DNA from: Phycisphaerales bacterium
GTDB lineage: Bacteria > Planctomycetota > Phycisphaerae > Tepidisphaerales > Tepidisphaeraceae
Direction of reading: 5' to 3'
NCBI GenBank assembly: GCA_025361735.1
Contig: JANYKD010000417.1
Coordinates: forward strand, 1-33,062
Length of the DNA: 33,062 bases
In this document: one piece after another, positions 15,799 through 24,433 of the stretch
How positions within the stretch are numbered: position 1 is the stretch's first letter
Layout: each line of letters starts with the position of its first letter
Notes under the pieces: model-generated
What the model was told of the DNA's origin: nothing
Databases searched by the model: none
The model's input: the letters and a program-made list of their open reading frames with translations, nothing else
Translations under genes and position numbers: made by a program

Positions 15799-18597
15799 TC
15801 ATCTGTGGTGCGAGAGCGTCCGCAGAACTGCATCGAGAACCGCGTCCAGATGCTTGCCGATGTCCTCGGCCAGGAAACGGAGCACAAAGTAACCGTTCTC
15901 CTGAAGGAGTTGATCCTTCCGCCGATCGCGCCGATAAGCATCCGCGTCGGCAAGGTGCTGAGCGCCGTCGAGTTCGATGGCCAGGCGCGCGTCGGCACAG
16001 AGCAGGTCCACTTCCATCTTGCCCTCTCCGTCGAAGGGGATCGGCAGATATGCGTTCAGCCGGAATCGGCCGGCCGTTTGCGGCAGTGTCTCCAGCCGAC
16101 GATAGAGGAATGCCTCGCTGGCGCTTCGCGCCCGATCCGCTCCTTCGGCTTCCGCCGCCACGGTTCGCACCGCGAACACAAACAGATTGGCCAATGGCGA
16201 ATCGACTCCATCACGCACCAGCCGTTGGACGCTGGCGGCGTAGTCGGTTCGCCACTGGGGATCGACCGGCAGCGGCACGTCGGCCGGCCAGCCGGGGACG
16301 GCGCTGGCTGGGAGCAGGATCGAGTAGCCAACGGCCTCGTATCCACGACAACGCCGGTCGAACATTCGGGCGAGCATGGGCACGTTGAGGTCGGCGTAGT
16401 CGTAAACGCGGACTTCACGTTTGCCTGCGTGCAGCCGGTGCAGGCGGCCGACGTATTGGGCGATGGTGCCGTGCCAGGAGACGGGCAGCGTCAGGAAGAG
16501 CGTGTCGAGTCGGGAATCGTCAAAGCCTTCGCCGATGTACCGACCGGTGGCCAGCAACACGCGCGCCTCGTTCTGCGGGATAGCGGCGAGTCTCGCGGCG
16601 ATCGCGTTGAGCTGCTTCTTACCCATGCCGCCGCGAAGCACGATCAGATGCTGGATTTCCGGCGACAGCCGGGCGGCCAGTTTGTCGAGATGCTCATTCC
16701 GCTCGGTCAGTACCACGGGCGAGCGGCCGTCGCGGGTTGCCTGGATCACTTCGCTGCAAATGAGCTGGTTGCGAGCCTCATCGGCGATCAATTCACCGTA
16801 CAGGCTTTGAAACTGCAGCCGCACGTCGGGATCGGGCGCCTTCAGCGGCCGGAAGTTCGTCGGGCGCACCAGCACGATGTGCTCGAACGGCCGGGCGGCG
16901 GCCTGTGCCTTGGCATCCACGCGATAGCGCACGGGTCCACACTGCATGAAGATGATCGGATGGTGGCCGTCCTTGCGGGTGACGGTGGCGGAAAGGCCCA
17001 AGACGAACTTCGCCTTGGTCCGTCGGGCCACCTGCTCAAAACTCTGAGCCGACAAATGGTGACACTCATCCACGATGAGTTGTCCGTATCGGCCGACTTG
17101 GTCGTCGACGACACCCTTGCGTACCAGGCTTTGAATGAGCGCCACATCCAGCGTGCCCGTCGGTTTCTTCCGCCCGCCACCAATCCGGCCGATCTCCTTC
17201 GCCGGCAACGCCAGAAACGACGAGAGGCGCTCGATCCACTGTTCGAGTAGTTGCCGCCGATGCACAAGGATGAGCGTATTGACGCCGCGCTGGGCGATGA
17301 GCCACGCGGCGATCACCGTCTTGCCGAATGCGGTCGTGGCCGCCAGCACGCCCGTGTCGTTGGCGAGCATGGCCTCGGCGGCGGGAATCTGGTCCGCCCG
17401 CAGCTCGCCCTGAAACGCCACTGGCAACGCGATGCCGGCGTATCGCTCGTCGCGAATCACCGGTTTGATCCCGAGCTCCTTCAGCAATGAAATCAAGTCG
17501 TCCAGACAGCCGCGAGGCAGACCGATGTGTTGCGGGTGATCCTCGGCACAGCCAATGATCCGCGGCTTGTCGTAGGTCGGCAGACGCATGGCCTGCGCCT
17601 TGTAGAACTCCGGGTTCTGAAATGCCGCGAGTCGCACCAGCCGGTTGCGCAGGCCCGGCGGCAAACCCGCTTTGGCGATGTAGATGTCATTCCCAAGAAC
17701 CACTTCCAGCGTCTCCGGCAGCGGCCCGGCGATCGGAGGTTCCCGGCGACGCCGCGAAGGCGGTGCGGTCCACGGCGCAGCCTCGTCTTCTTCCGCCAGA
17801 GCCAGACTCACTCCCACAACGCGGCCTTTCGCCTCCGCGTCGCGGACGATCTCCTCGGCCTGCCGAAGGCTGATCTTGCTGATGGTCGCAAGAAATGCCC
17901 ACTGGTCCGGATACGCAACAAACTGCTCATCGAGAAACGCGCTGTTGCCGCGTTCCCGTGGCCGCTTTTGCAATGGCAGCGCGATGAGATTCCCAAACCC
18001 GCCCTGCGGCAGCGTATCCTGATTCGGAAAGAACCGATCATACGAATCCAACCCAATATCCGGCCGGCGCTCCATCGTCTCCGTCAGAATATGCGCCCCT
18101 AGCCTGCGTGCGAGTCCCGCTGGAATCGCCTGCTCGAAAAACAGCCACACATGTCCACCATTGCCCGAGCGCGATCGTTCCAACGCGGCCGCCAGGTTCA
18201 GTTTGCGGCATGTTTCCAGAAACGCCGCGGCATCCTCTCGCCAGTGTTCCTTATCGAAATCGGCCGCCAGGAAGAAACATGTCTCATCCAGGAGCATCGG
18301 ATAGACGCCCATCGTGAAATCGCGTCCCGTTTCATCCTGCCCCGATAGATGCCAGCGAATGACTTCATCCGTCACCGGCAGAAACCGGCGGTGCGGACAA
18401 TCCAGGCATCGGACCTTGGGCTTCTCGCACACCCCGCGGACCCATTCGTTAGCGCAAGTCGGCGAATAACCCGACTTACCCGTCTTGCGGCTCTCGAATC
18501 GCCGCGGGTAGACATCCTCGCGACCGCGAAAGAGCAAGCGGAACAAGGCGATCTTGGCCGCGGGCGTGGAGTGGTGGTTGACCGGGGCGGCGGGCAT
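15799..18597 (-). CDS. TOTE-type primase-helicase-nuclease fusion protein
   Basis: A 932-residue single protein with three parts. Residues 15-250 form an archaeo-eukaryotic primase domain of the TOTE conflict-system type: a Cys cluster (48, 57, 64, 67), the catalytic DFD at 113-115, SGNGGH at 144-149 and DRFFPNQD at 187-194. Residues about 395-760 form a superfamily 2 helicase: Walker A ATTAFGKT at 420-427, DECH box at 510-513, SAT at 536-538 and motif VI QYVGRLHR at 714-721. Residues about 845-932 resemble DUF559/Vsr-like endonucleases (EVDLL at 862-866, AIELDGAQH at 873-881). The combination suggests a DNA-targeting defence or conflict protein. The ATG at 18597 begins the recognisable sequence; the upstream frame to 19668 is antisense to the oxidoreductase. 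No dedicated partner gene is visible. Confidence 0.88.
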   Translation of the reverse strand: MPAAPVNHHSTPAAKIALFRLLFRGREDVYPRRFESRKTGKSGYSPTCANEWVRGVCEKPKVRCLDCPHRRFLPVTDEVIRWHLSGQDETGRDFTMGVYPMLLDETCFFLAADFDKEHWREDAAAFLETCRKLNLAAALERSRSGNGGHVWLFFEQAIPAGLARRLGAHILTETMERRPDIGLDSYDRFFPNQDTLPQGGFGNLIALPLQKRPRERGNSAFLDEQFVAYPDQWAFLATISKISLRQAEEIVRDAEAKGRVVGVSLALAEEDEAAPWTAPPSRRRREPPIAGPLPETLEVVLGNDIYIAKAGLPPGLRNRLVRLAAFQNPEFYKAQAMRLPTYDKPRIIGCAEDHPQHIGLPRGCLDDLISLLKELGIKPVIRDERYAGIALPVAFQGELRADQIPAAEAMLANDTGVLAATTAFGKTVIAAWLIAQRGVNTLILVHRRQLLEQWIERLSSFLALPAKEIGRIGGGRKKPTGTLDVALIQSLVRKGVVDDQVGRYGQLIVDECHHLSAQSFEQVARRTKAKFVLGLSATVTRKDGHHPIIFMQCGPVRYRVDAKAQAAARPFEHIVLVRPTNFRPLKAPDPDVRLQFQSLYGELIADEARNQLICSEVIQATRDGRSPVVLTERNEHLDKLAARLSPEIQHLIVLRGGMGKKQLNAIAARLAAIPQNEARVLLATGRYIGEGFDDSRLDTLFLTLPVSWHGTIAQYVGRLHRLHAGKREVRVYDYADLNVPMLARMFDRRCRGYEAVGYSILLPASAVPGWPADVPLPVDPQWRTDYAASVQRLVRDGVDSPLANLFVFAVRTVAAEAEGADRARSASEAFLYRRLETLPQTAGRFRLNAYLPIPFDGEGKMEVDLLCADARLAIELDGAQHLADADAYRRDRRKDQLLQENGYFVLRFLAEDIGKHLDAVLDAVLRTLSHHR

Positions 18598-18606
18598 CGC
18601 CCGTAT

Positions 18607-18624
18607 CGTACCATCAACGGTACG
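18607..18624. promoter_or_regulatory. Palindrome between divergent helicase and oxidoreductase genes
   Basis: CGTACC and GGTACG form a perfect inverted repeat with a six-base spacer. It begins ten bases upstream of the helicase start, in an 87-bp divergent region. The spacing suits a regulator site controlling the helicase gene, or a hairpin in its leader. No regulator gene lies nearby. Confidence 0.4.
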
Positions 18625-18684
18625 CGCTGTCGGTGTATCTATGTTGTGTGGCTCGTTTGTCGCCCCTGGTCCACGAGGTAACGC

Positions 18685-20202
18685 ATGACACCCAAACTCA
18701 ACCGTCGCAAATTTCTGGCCGCTTCCACCGCCGTCGCCGCGGTAACCATCATTCCCCGGCATGTGCTCGGCGGCGCCGGCAATGTCGCGCCGAGCGAGAA
18801 ACTGACCATGGCCCTGATCGGCTGCGGCACGCAGGGACTGACGGAGCTGGTGCGGATGCTCCCGGTCCCGGATATCCAACTCGTCGCCGTCTGCGATCCC
18901 AACAAGGACAGCGACGACTACATCGAATGGGGCAAGGGGAGCGTACGGCGGACCATCGCCACGGGCCTGGGCAAACCCCAATGGCGGGAAAGCACCAAGG
19001 GCGCGCCGGGCGGCCGCGATGTCGGCCGCGAGATCATCGAACTCTATTACGGCGACAAAAGCCCGGCCGGCACGTTCAAAGGCTGCGCCGCCTATACCGA
19101 CTTCCGCGAACTGCTGGAGAAGGCCAATGGCATCGACGCGGTAAAGATCATGACCCCGGATCATCTCCACGCCACCGTCGCCATTGCCGCCATGAAGAAG
19201 GGCAAGCATGTACTGCTGCACAAGCCGCTGGCCAACCGCGTGCAGGAGGCCCGGCTGGTCATCGAGACCGCCCGCAAGACCAAGGTCGCCACGCATTTCA
19301 TCCCGGCCGATTCCGGGGCGCAGGTCGGCGTGGCCGCCAAGTGGATCCGCGATGGCGCCATCGGCACGCTGCGCGAAGTCCACAACTGGTCCAATCGCCC
19401 CGTCTGGCCGCAATATGCCACGATCCCCACCGACACACCGCCGGTGCCCAAGGATTTCGGCTGGGATCTGTGGCTCGGCCCGTCGCTGGATCGGCCATAT
19501 CACCCGCACTACACGCACGCGGTCTTCCGCGGCTGGTACGAGTTCGGCGGCGGCCCCGTCGCCGACATGGGCCACTACAGTCTTTGGCGCGTCTTCGCCG
19601 AACTCGGCCTGGATGCCCCGTTCGCGGTCCAGTCGACGCCCAGCCACGTCTGCACGATCGTGGATCATGTCAGTACGAAGATCAAGAATGACTATTCCTT
19701 CCCGATGGCCTGCACGATCCGTTTCAAATTCGCCGCCAAGGCCGACCGGCCGGCCGTCGACCTTTTCTGGTACGACGGTGGCATGAAACCGCCCACACCG
19801 CCGGAGGTGGAAGAAGACAACAGTGAACTGGCGGCCGAGGGCATGATGTTCGTCGGCGACAAAGGCAAGATCCTGGCCGGTTTCCTGTGTGATAATCCGC
19901 GCCTGATCCCCGAGCGCAAGAACCGCGAGTTCCAGACCACCCCGGCCGCCGCCGCCCCGGCTCGCGCCGCCGCTGCCAGCACCCCGGATTGGGTCAAGGC
20001 CTTCAAGGGCGGCCAGCCGACCAGCGGCAATTTCCTGCTGGCCGGCCCGATCTCGGAGGCTTTCAACCTCGGCGCCATCTCCCTGCGCCTGGGCGGTCGC
20101 AAACTGCTCTGGGACGCGGCCAATATGAAGGTGACCAATTTGCCAGCGGCGAATCAGTATCTGGCCCGCGAATATCGCAAGGGATGGGAGCTGACGCTCT
20201 AA
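18685..20202 (+). CDS. Tat-exported Gfo/Idh/MocA family oxidoreductase
   Basis: A 505-residue NAD(P)-dependent oxidoreductase. The Tat signal NRRKFLAAS starts at residue 6 and ends near PRHVLGGAGN, a pattern common in planctomycetes. The Rossmann motif is GCGTQG at 46-51. The central stretch DHLHATVAIAAMKKGKHVL followed by HKPLANRVQEAR corresponds to the EKP region of the family, with His in place of the usual Glu. The C-terminal domain (GGGPVADMGHYSLWRVF) completes the substrate pocket. Family members oxidise or reduce sugar hydroxyls. GAGG lies seven bases before the ATG. A low-complexity Ala/Pro stretch (AAAAPARAAAAS) lies near residue 420. It converges on the next gene with a single base between stop codons. 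Confidence 0.88.
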   Translation: MTPKLNRRKFLAASTAVAAVTIIPRHVLGGAGNVAPSEKLTMALIGCGTQGLTELVRMLPVPDIQLVAVCDPNKDSDDYIEWGKGSVRRTIATGLGKPQWRESTKGAPGGRDVGREIIELYYGDKSPAGTFKGCAAYTDFRELLEKANGIDAVKIMTPDHLHATVAIAAMKKGKHVLLHKPLANRVQEARLVIETARKTKVATHFIPADSGAQVGVAAKWIRDGAIGTLREVHNWSNRPVWPQYATIPTDTPPVPKDFGWDLWLGPSLDRPYHPHYTHAVFRGWYEFGGGPVADMGHYSLWRVFAELGLDAPFAVQSTPSHVCTIVDHVSTKIKNDYSFPMACTIRFKFAAKADRPAVDLFWYDGGMKPPTPPEVEEDNSELAAEGMMFVGDKGKILAGFLCDNPRLIPERKNREFQTTPAAAAPARAAAASTPDWVKAFKGGQPTSGNFLLAGPISEAFNLGAISLRLGGRKLLWDAANMKVTNLPAANQYLAREYRKGWELTL

Positions 20203-20203
20203 C

Positions 20204-21340
20204 CTACATTCCCACCTTCACCGCAAATTCAATGCGATTGCTCAACAACGGCGCTGAGAGCGCCCCGGTCTCACCGGCCGCCCGGTGCAGCGCCATCCCC
20301 AGTTCATCCGTGATCGGAGTCGTGCCGTCCGGACAGTACAGAACCTGCAATCCCACTTTGTCCCCAAGGCGAAGCTTGCCCAGCGTCTGCGGCAGGCCGA
20401 AGACGATCGTCATCTGGTCCGTCTCTCCCACTCGTCGTCCGGCCATGCGCATCGACGGTCTTCCCGGCGGTGGAACGATCGGCTTGCCGTTGACCCACCA
20501 TCGCGCCAGCAGATACTCATCCGCCCAATCAACCATTTTTCCCACCTTCGAGCGAACGATGATCTCGCCGTCTTTCAACGACAACTCCAACGCCACGTTT
20601 TCCGCGCCCAACTTCACGCCTGGGAACAGCGGACTCCACCATTCCTCGCACATCGGAATTGCGCCCGGCAACAGGCTCGCCGTAGCCGGATACCCGGCGG
20701 GGTCGATCTTCGGGGCAGCGTCAATCGGCATTCTCCGCATCCCGCCATACTCAGGCCGGTGCTCCATTGTCGTGTCGAGCATCCGATATCGAAAGCGCGT
20801 ATCGCCGGCCACGTCCGTGTACCGTTCCAGAGCCGCCAGAGAATGCCACAGACGCGTCCGCGGTTCTTTCACCTCAACATCTCTCGCCAGCAACAACGCA
20901 TCATTCGCACGCCGGATACTGATATGGCAAATCCCCGCGTGGTTCAGCACCACCGCCGTGCAGAACAGCAGTTCCACCCCGCGCTTCACTTCCATCCTTG
21001 GCACATCCCGCCGCGTCGCATCCATCATCCGCTCCTGCTTGTCCCAGGCGACCTCCAGTTTCACCGGGCCCAGCGGCTCGACCGCATCCCGGATGAACGG
21101 AAAGACCGATCGTTCCTCCTGCCCCAGATGCCGAGCCAGACAGTAAACCAGAGTCCAAGGTCCGGAATCATTCCCGCCATCACCAAGCCCCACGCGGATC
21201 TCCCAACTCTTGTCCACCGATACGCCCTTGAGCCCGCGCAAATCGTCCAGACTGCGAACGTCCGCTATCCGCTCCTGTGCATGAATCCCCACCGCCGTCC
21301 CGAGCACGCACAGCGCCCACATCAACATGCCACCACGCAT
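20204..21340 (-). CDS. Secreted uncharacterised protein, 378 aa
   Basis: The protein is not recognised. A signal peptide (MRGGMLMWALCVLGTAVGIHA) is followed by a soluble, probably beta-rich protein. The middle holds a segment with paired Arg/Asp and aromatic residues (LFCTAVVLNHAGICHISIRR). The later half (VDWADEYLLARWWVNGKPIV) resembles a carbohydrate-binding-type sandwich, but weakly. The start at 21340 has a strong AAGGAGG six bases upstream. The stop lies one base from the stop of the convergent oxidoreductase gene, so no terminator fits between them and transcripts must overlap. Its upstream region carries the repeats at 21431-21627. Confidence 0.78.
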   Translation of the reverse strand: MRGGMLMWALCVLGTAVGIHAQERIADVRSLDDLRGLKGVSVDKSWEIRVGLGDGGNDSGPWTLVYCLARHLGQEERSVFPFIRDAVEPLGPVKLEVAWDKQERMMDATRRDVPRMEVKRGVELLFCTAVVLNHAGICHISIRRANDALLLARDVEVKEPRTRLWHSLAALERYTDVAGDTRFRYRMLDTTMEHRPEYGGMRRMPIDAAPKIDPAGYPATASLLPGAIPMCEEWWSPLFPGVKLGAENVALELSLKDGEIIVRSKVGKMVDWADEYLLARWWVNGKPIVPPPGRPSMRMAGRRVGETDQMTIVFGLPQTLGKLRLGDKVGLQVLYCPDGTTPITDELGMALHRAAGETGALSAPLLSNRIEFAVKVGM

Positions 21341-21430
21341 TTCCGGCCTCCTTCATCAACTGCATCGCTATCCCATCGGACGCGCGCACAACCGCGAAGT
21401 TGCATGTTGCCCGTGCTGGTTCCGAATGTA

Positions 21431-21506
21431 GAGCCCGCACTGCGGACCATCTTGTTGGCGAGCCCGTTTCGCCGCCGCATACAAGAACGGTCCGCAGTGC
21501 GGACCC
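21431..21506. repeat. Inverted pair built on the GGTCCGCACTGCGGACC palindrome
   Basis: The left arm (21431-21448, CCGCACTGCGGACC end) and right arm (21489-21506) are near-exact reverse complements, and the match continues inward (ATCTTGT against ACAAGAAC). Each arm is itself nearly palindromic. The same 17-base palindrome stands alone at 30344-30360. It sits in the divergent region between 21340 and 21643. Confidence 0.8.
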
Positions 21507-21596
21507 GACGGGGTTGTTCCCTCATTTGCTCCATAAAAGCCCCATCGCCGCGCAACAATCACTCGGTTGGGGCGTAGTGCTCATTGCAGGGCTCCG

Positions 21597-21627
21597 CTTT
21601 CGTAGCGGCCCCTCGCCGCCACGAAAG
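21597..21627 (+). repeat. Stem-loop just upstream of the HzsA-like gene
   Basis: CTTTCGTAGCGG pairs with CCGCCACGAAAG across a seven-base loop, with one A/C mismatch. It ends 15 bases before the ATG at 21643. It may be one more palindromic repeat or may act on translation start. Confidence 0.6.
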
Positions 21628-21642
21628 GCTTGGTGATCCATC

Positions 21643-24240
21643 ATGCTCCAATGCAGGCGATACGATCTCAATAAGCGTGCGATGCCTCCATCCGCTGGTG
21701 GCACGGGCTTCCAGCCCGTGGTGTCGGTATCCCGACACATCCGGAGCGGTGCACCGCGAAACACGGGCTGGAAGCCAGTGCCACCAATACTGGTTCAAGT
21801 CCTCGCATTTGTTTCGCTGGTGTTGTCCCTACAGTTCGCTCAAGCCGCCCAGCCGGCCGCTCCCACAACGCGCCCGCTCCTCCAGCGTGCCCTCGCCGGT
21901 CCGCTTCACGGCACCGACGACATCGTCTTCTGCTCCCGCTCGGCCTACGACGACCCCCACTGGTACGCCAACATCGGCTACTACTGCGACGACGCCAACC
22001 ACAAGGCCTACGCCGGCAACGGCAAGCCCGACGCGGGCAAACTCTACAAACTCAACCTTCGCACGGGCCAGACCTCCATCCTGCTCGATCCCCAGGGCGG
22101 CTCCGTCCGCGATCCGCAGGTCCACTATGACGGCAAGAAGATCATCTTCGCCTACCGCCCCGCCAACACCGACTACTACCACCTTCATGAGATCAACTCC
22201 GACGGCACCGGCCTGCGCCAGCTCACCAGCGGCGACTTCGACGACATCGAACCCACCTATCTCCCCGATGGCGATATCGTCTTCATCTCCACACGTTGCA
22301 AAAGGTGGGTCAACTGCTGGATGACCCAGGTCGCCGTCATGTATCGCTGCGACCCAACCGGTGGCCACATCACGCAGATCTCCGCCAACACCGAACACGA
22401 CAACACCCCCTGGGTCATGCCCGATGGCCGCCTGCTTTACACCCGCTGGGAATACGTCGACCGCAGCCAGGTTGAATACCACCACCTCTGGACCATGAAC
22501 CCCGACGGCACCGGCCAGCAGGTCTTCTACGGCAACATGCGCTCCTGGACCGTCATGATCGACGCCAAGCCCATCCCCGGCACTCAGAAGGTGCTGGCGA
22601 ACTTCTCGCCCGGCCACGGCGTCAACGAACACGCTGGCATCGCCACCCTCATCACCGGCGACAACGGACCCGACGATGCTTCCGCCCCTAAACCACTACA
22701 CAAAGGTGCAAGAATCCGCGACCCGTATCCACTCTCCGAGAATCTCTTCCTGATGGCCCGTGGCAACCAGCTCGTCCTCATGGACGACCAGAACCACGAG
22801 GAAATCCTCTACACCGATCCAACCAAGATCGCCCTCAACGAGCCGCGTCCCATTCAGTCTCGCCCGCGCGAGCCCGTCATCCCCAGCCGGCTCGATCCCA
22901 AGGAACCCACCGGCCGGATGGTGCTGGCCGATGTCTACATGGGCCGGAATATGCCCGGGGTCGAGCGCGGCCAGATCAAGAAACTGCTCATCCTCGAATC
23001 GCTCCCCAAACCCGTGAACTTCAGCGGCGGCCCGGACCTGCTCACCTGGCTCGGTACCTTCACGCTCGAACGCGTCCTGGGCACTGTCCCCGTCGAACCG
23101 GACGGCTCGGCGTATTTCGAAGTCCCCGCACGCCGCCAGGTCTTCTTCGTCGCCCTCGACGAGCATGACATGTCCGTCAAGCGCATGCAGAGTTTCACGA
23201 CCGTCATGCCGGGCGAAGTTCTCAGTTGCGTCGGCTGCCACGAGGAGCGCAACCTCGCCCCGGGCCACACCTCGGCCGGCACGCTCATGGCCATGCGCCG
23301 GCCGGCCAGCCGCATCGAACCCTTCGCCGGCTATCCCGACGTCATGGATTTCCAGCGTGACATTCAGCCAATCCTCGATCGCTATTGCGTCCAGTGCCAC
23401 AACCCGCAGAAGCGCGAAGGCCACATGCTGCTGACCGGCGACCGCGGGGCAGTGTACTCGCACGCCTACGTCTCGCTGCTGGCCCATCGGCTCGTCGCCG
23501 ACGGCCGCAACGGCCTGGGCAACCAGCCCCCGCGCAGCATCGGCAGCTCGGCCAGCCCGCTGCTCACGCAACTCCGCAAACACAAGGCCACCGATCAGGA
23601 TTTGCGCACGGTCTGGTTGTGGATCGAATCCGGTGCGCCGTACGCCGGAAGCTACGCCGGCCTACGCAACAAAGTGCAGCAGGAAGCCGGCGGCCAGGCC
23701 AACTGGATCGTCTTCGGCCCGCACAACCAGCTTCTGCAAAAGCGCTGCGCCAGTTGCCACGAAGTCACCCCCAACGTGAAAAAGAACGAGCGCCCGATCC
23801 CCTTCAACGACGAACTGCGCCACAAGCAGCCGCAACTCGCCGGCCATCCCACGGGCTCGTACGAACGCATCATTATCCCCAACGACCCCATCGGCCGGTA
23901 TGCCGACGACATCATCCAGAACTTCACCCGCCCCGAACTCTCCGCCCTGCTTCTGGCCCCCCTCGCCAAATCGGCCGGCGGCTGGGGAAGTTGCGGCGAT
24001 GTCTTCAAGGACCGCAACGATCCCGACTACAAGACCATTCTCGCCGCCCTGCAGCACGGCAAGGAAATTCTCGACCGCGAGCCGCGCTTCGGCGCTCCCG
24101 GCTTCCAGCCCAACCCTCAGTACATCCGCGAAATGAAGAAATACGCCGTTCTCCCCCCTGATTTTGACGCCGCCAAGGAACGCCTCAACGTCTTCGACCT
24201 CGACCAGAAATACTGGCGCTCGACGTGGTACACGCCGTAG
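21643..24240 (+). CDS. HzsA-related beta-propeller multihaem cytochrome c-like protein
   Basis: An 865-residue ORF. After an N-terminal hydrophobic export segment (about residues 50-69), a WD40/TolB-like propeller occupies about 90-440, with repeats such as VHYDGKKIIFAYRP. A segment related to the hydrazine synthase alpha subunit follows. Three haem c motifs are visible: CVGCH at 529, CVQCH at 582 and CASCH at 702. Such proteins are frequent in planctomycetes that do not perform anammox, so hydrazine synthesis is not implied; periplasmic electron transfer is the safe reading. The start is doubtful. ATG 21643 has GGTGATCC upstream, but residues 19-48 are translated from a palindromic repeat. 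A GTG at 21778 would begin directly before the signal peptide. Confidence 0.8.
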   Translation: MLQCRRYDLNKRAMPPSAGGTGFQPVVSVSRHIRSGAPRNTGWKPVPPILVQVLAFVSLVLSLQFAQAAQPAAPTTRPLLQRALAGPLHGTDDIVFCSRSAYDDPHWYANIGYYCDDANHKAYAGNGKPDAGKLYKLNLRTGQTSILLDPQGGSVRDPQVHYDGKKIIFAYRPANTDYYHLHEINSDGTGLRQLTSGDFDDIEPTYLPDGDIVFISTRCKRWVNCWMTQVAVMYRCDPTGGHITQISANTEHDNTPWVMPDGRLLYTRWEYVDRSQVEYHHLWTMNPDGTGQQVFYGNMRSWTVMIDAKPIPGTQKVLANFSPGHGVNEHAGIATLITGDNGPDDASAPKPLHKGARIRDPYPLSENLFLMARGNQLVLMDDQNHEEILYTDPTKIALNEPRPIQSRPREPVIPSRLDPKEPTGRMVLADVYMGRNMPGVERGQIKKLLILESLPKPVNFSGGPDLLTWLGTFTLERVLGTVPVEPDGSAYFEVPARRQVFFVALDEHDMSVKRMQSFTTVMPGEVLSCVGCHEERNLAPGHTSAGTLMAMRRPASRIEPFAGYPDVMDFQRDIQPILDRYCVQCHNPQKREGHMLLTGDRGAVYSHAYVSLLAHRLVADGRNGLGNQPPRSIGSSASPLLTQLRKHKATDQDLRTVWLWIESGAPYAGSYAGLRNKVQQEAGGQANWIVFGPHNQLLQKRCASCHEVTPNVKKNERPIPFNDELRHKQPQLAGHPTGSYERIIIPNDPIGRYADDIIQNFTRPELSALLLAPLAKSAGGWGSCGDVFKDRNDPDYKTILAALQHGKEILDREPRFGAPGFQPNPQYIREMKKYAVLPPDFDAAKERLNVFDLDQKYWRSTWYTP
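21697..21785. repeat. Hairpin-pair repeat overlapping the start of the HzsA-like gene
   Basis: A 24-bp inverted repeat with one mismatch (21697-21720 and 21762-21785) encloses TGTCGG-TATC-CCGACA and the perfect palindrome GCGGTGCACCGC. Each arm contains a hairpin ACGGGC-TTCCA-GCCCGT or near match. The order (stem hairpin, GTGTC/GACAC hairpin, inverted stem hairpin) is that of the core of the MITE at 7202. No flanking duplication was found. Confidence 0.8.
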
Positions 24241-24254
24241 GTTTGCTTGTTCGT

Positions 24255-24312
24255 AGTCCCGGCTTCAGCCGGTCTTCCAAAATCTTGGAGTGCGGCTGCT
24301 CGACATCGCTTT
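24255..24312. repeat. Possible planctomycete-type intergenic repeat
   Basis: The stretch holds the hairpin CCGGC-TTCA-GCCGG (24259-24272), followed by TTGGAGTGCGGCTGCTCGAC. These strings resemble short repeats I know from other planctomycete genomes, but no second copy occurs here. The rest of the 193-base gap 24241-24433 shows nothing recognisable. Confidence 0.35.
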
Positions 24313-24433
24313 CGCGTCGGCGTCACCACCCGGGTCAGGGAGACAGTGACACTATGCGGCGACTAATCGCCCGCGTGCCGTCGCACCCCAGCGCGACAGG
24401 TTAATCCAGGACGTTATCGCGCGCCTGCTTTAA

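Noticed and set aside
15805-17250. 481-codon open frame on the plus strand
   Set aside because: It lies wholly antisense to the helicase and nuclease parts of the TOTE protein, whose motifs are unmistakable.
18598-19668. N-terminal extension of the helicase frame to 1289 codons
   Set aside because: The extra part is antisense to the oxidoreductase gene and shows no domain. The primase domain begins close to the ATG at 18597.
20285-21577. 430-codon open frame on the plus strand
   Set aside because: It is antisense to the secreted protein at 20204-21340, which has a strong AAGGAGG and a signal peptide. Its His/Arg/Pro-rich composition is not protein-like.
21697-21785. Calling this repeat a fourth MITE copy with target duplication
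   Set aside because: Its flanks (CATCCGCT and AATACTGG) do not match and it lacks the CGGCGCGGC ends. Only the hairpin core resembles the MITE.
21643-24240. Hydrazine synthase subunit of an anammox organism
   Set aside because: No partner subunits are present and similar proteins are common in other planctomycetes.
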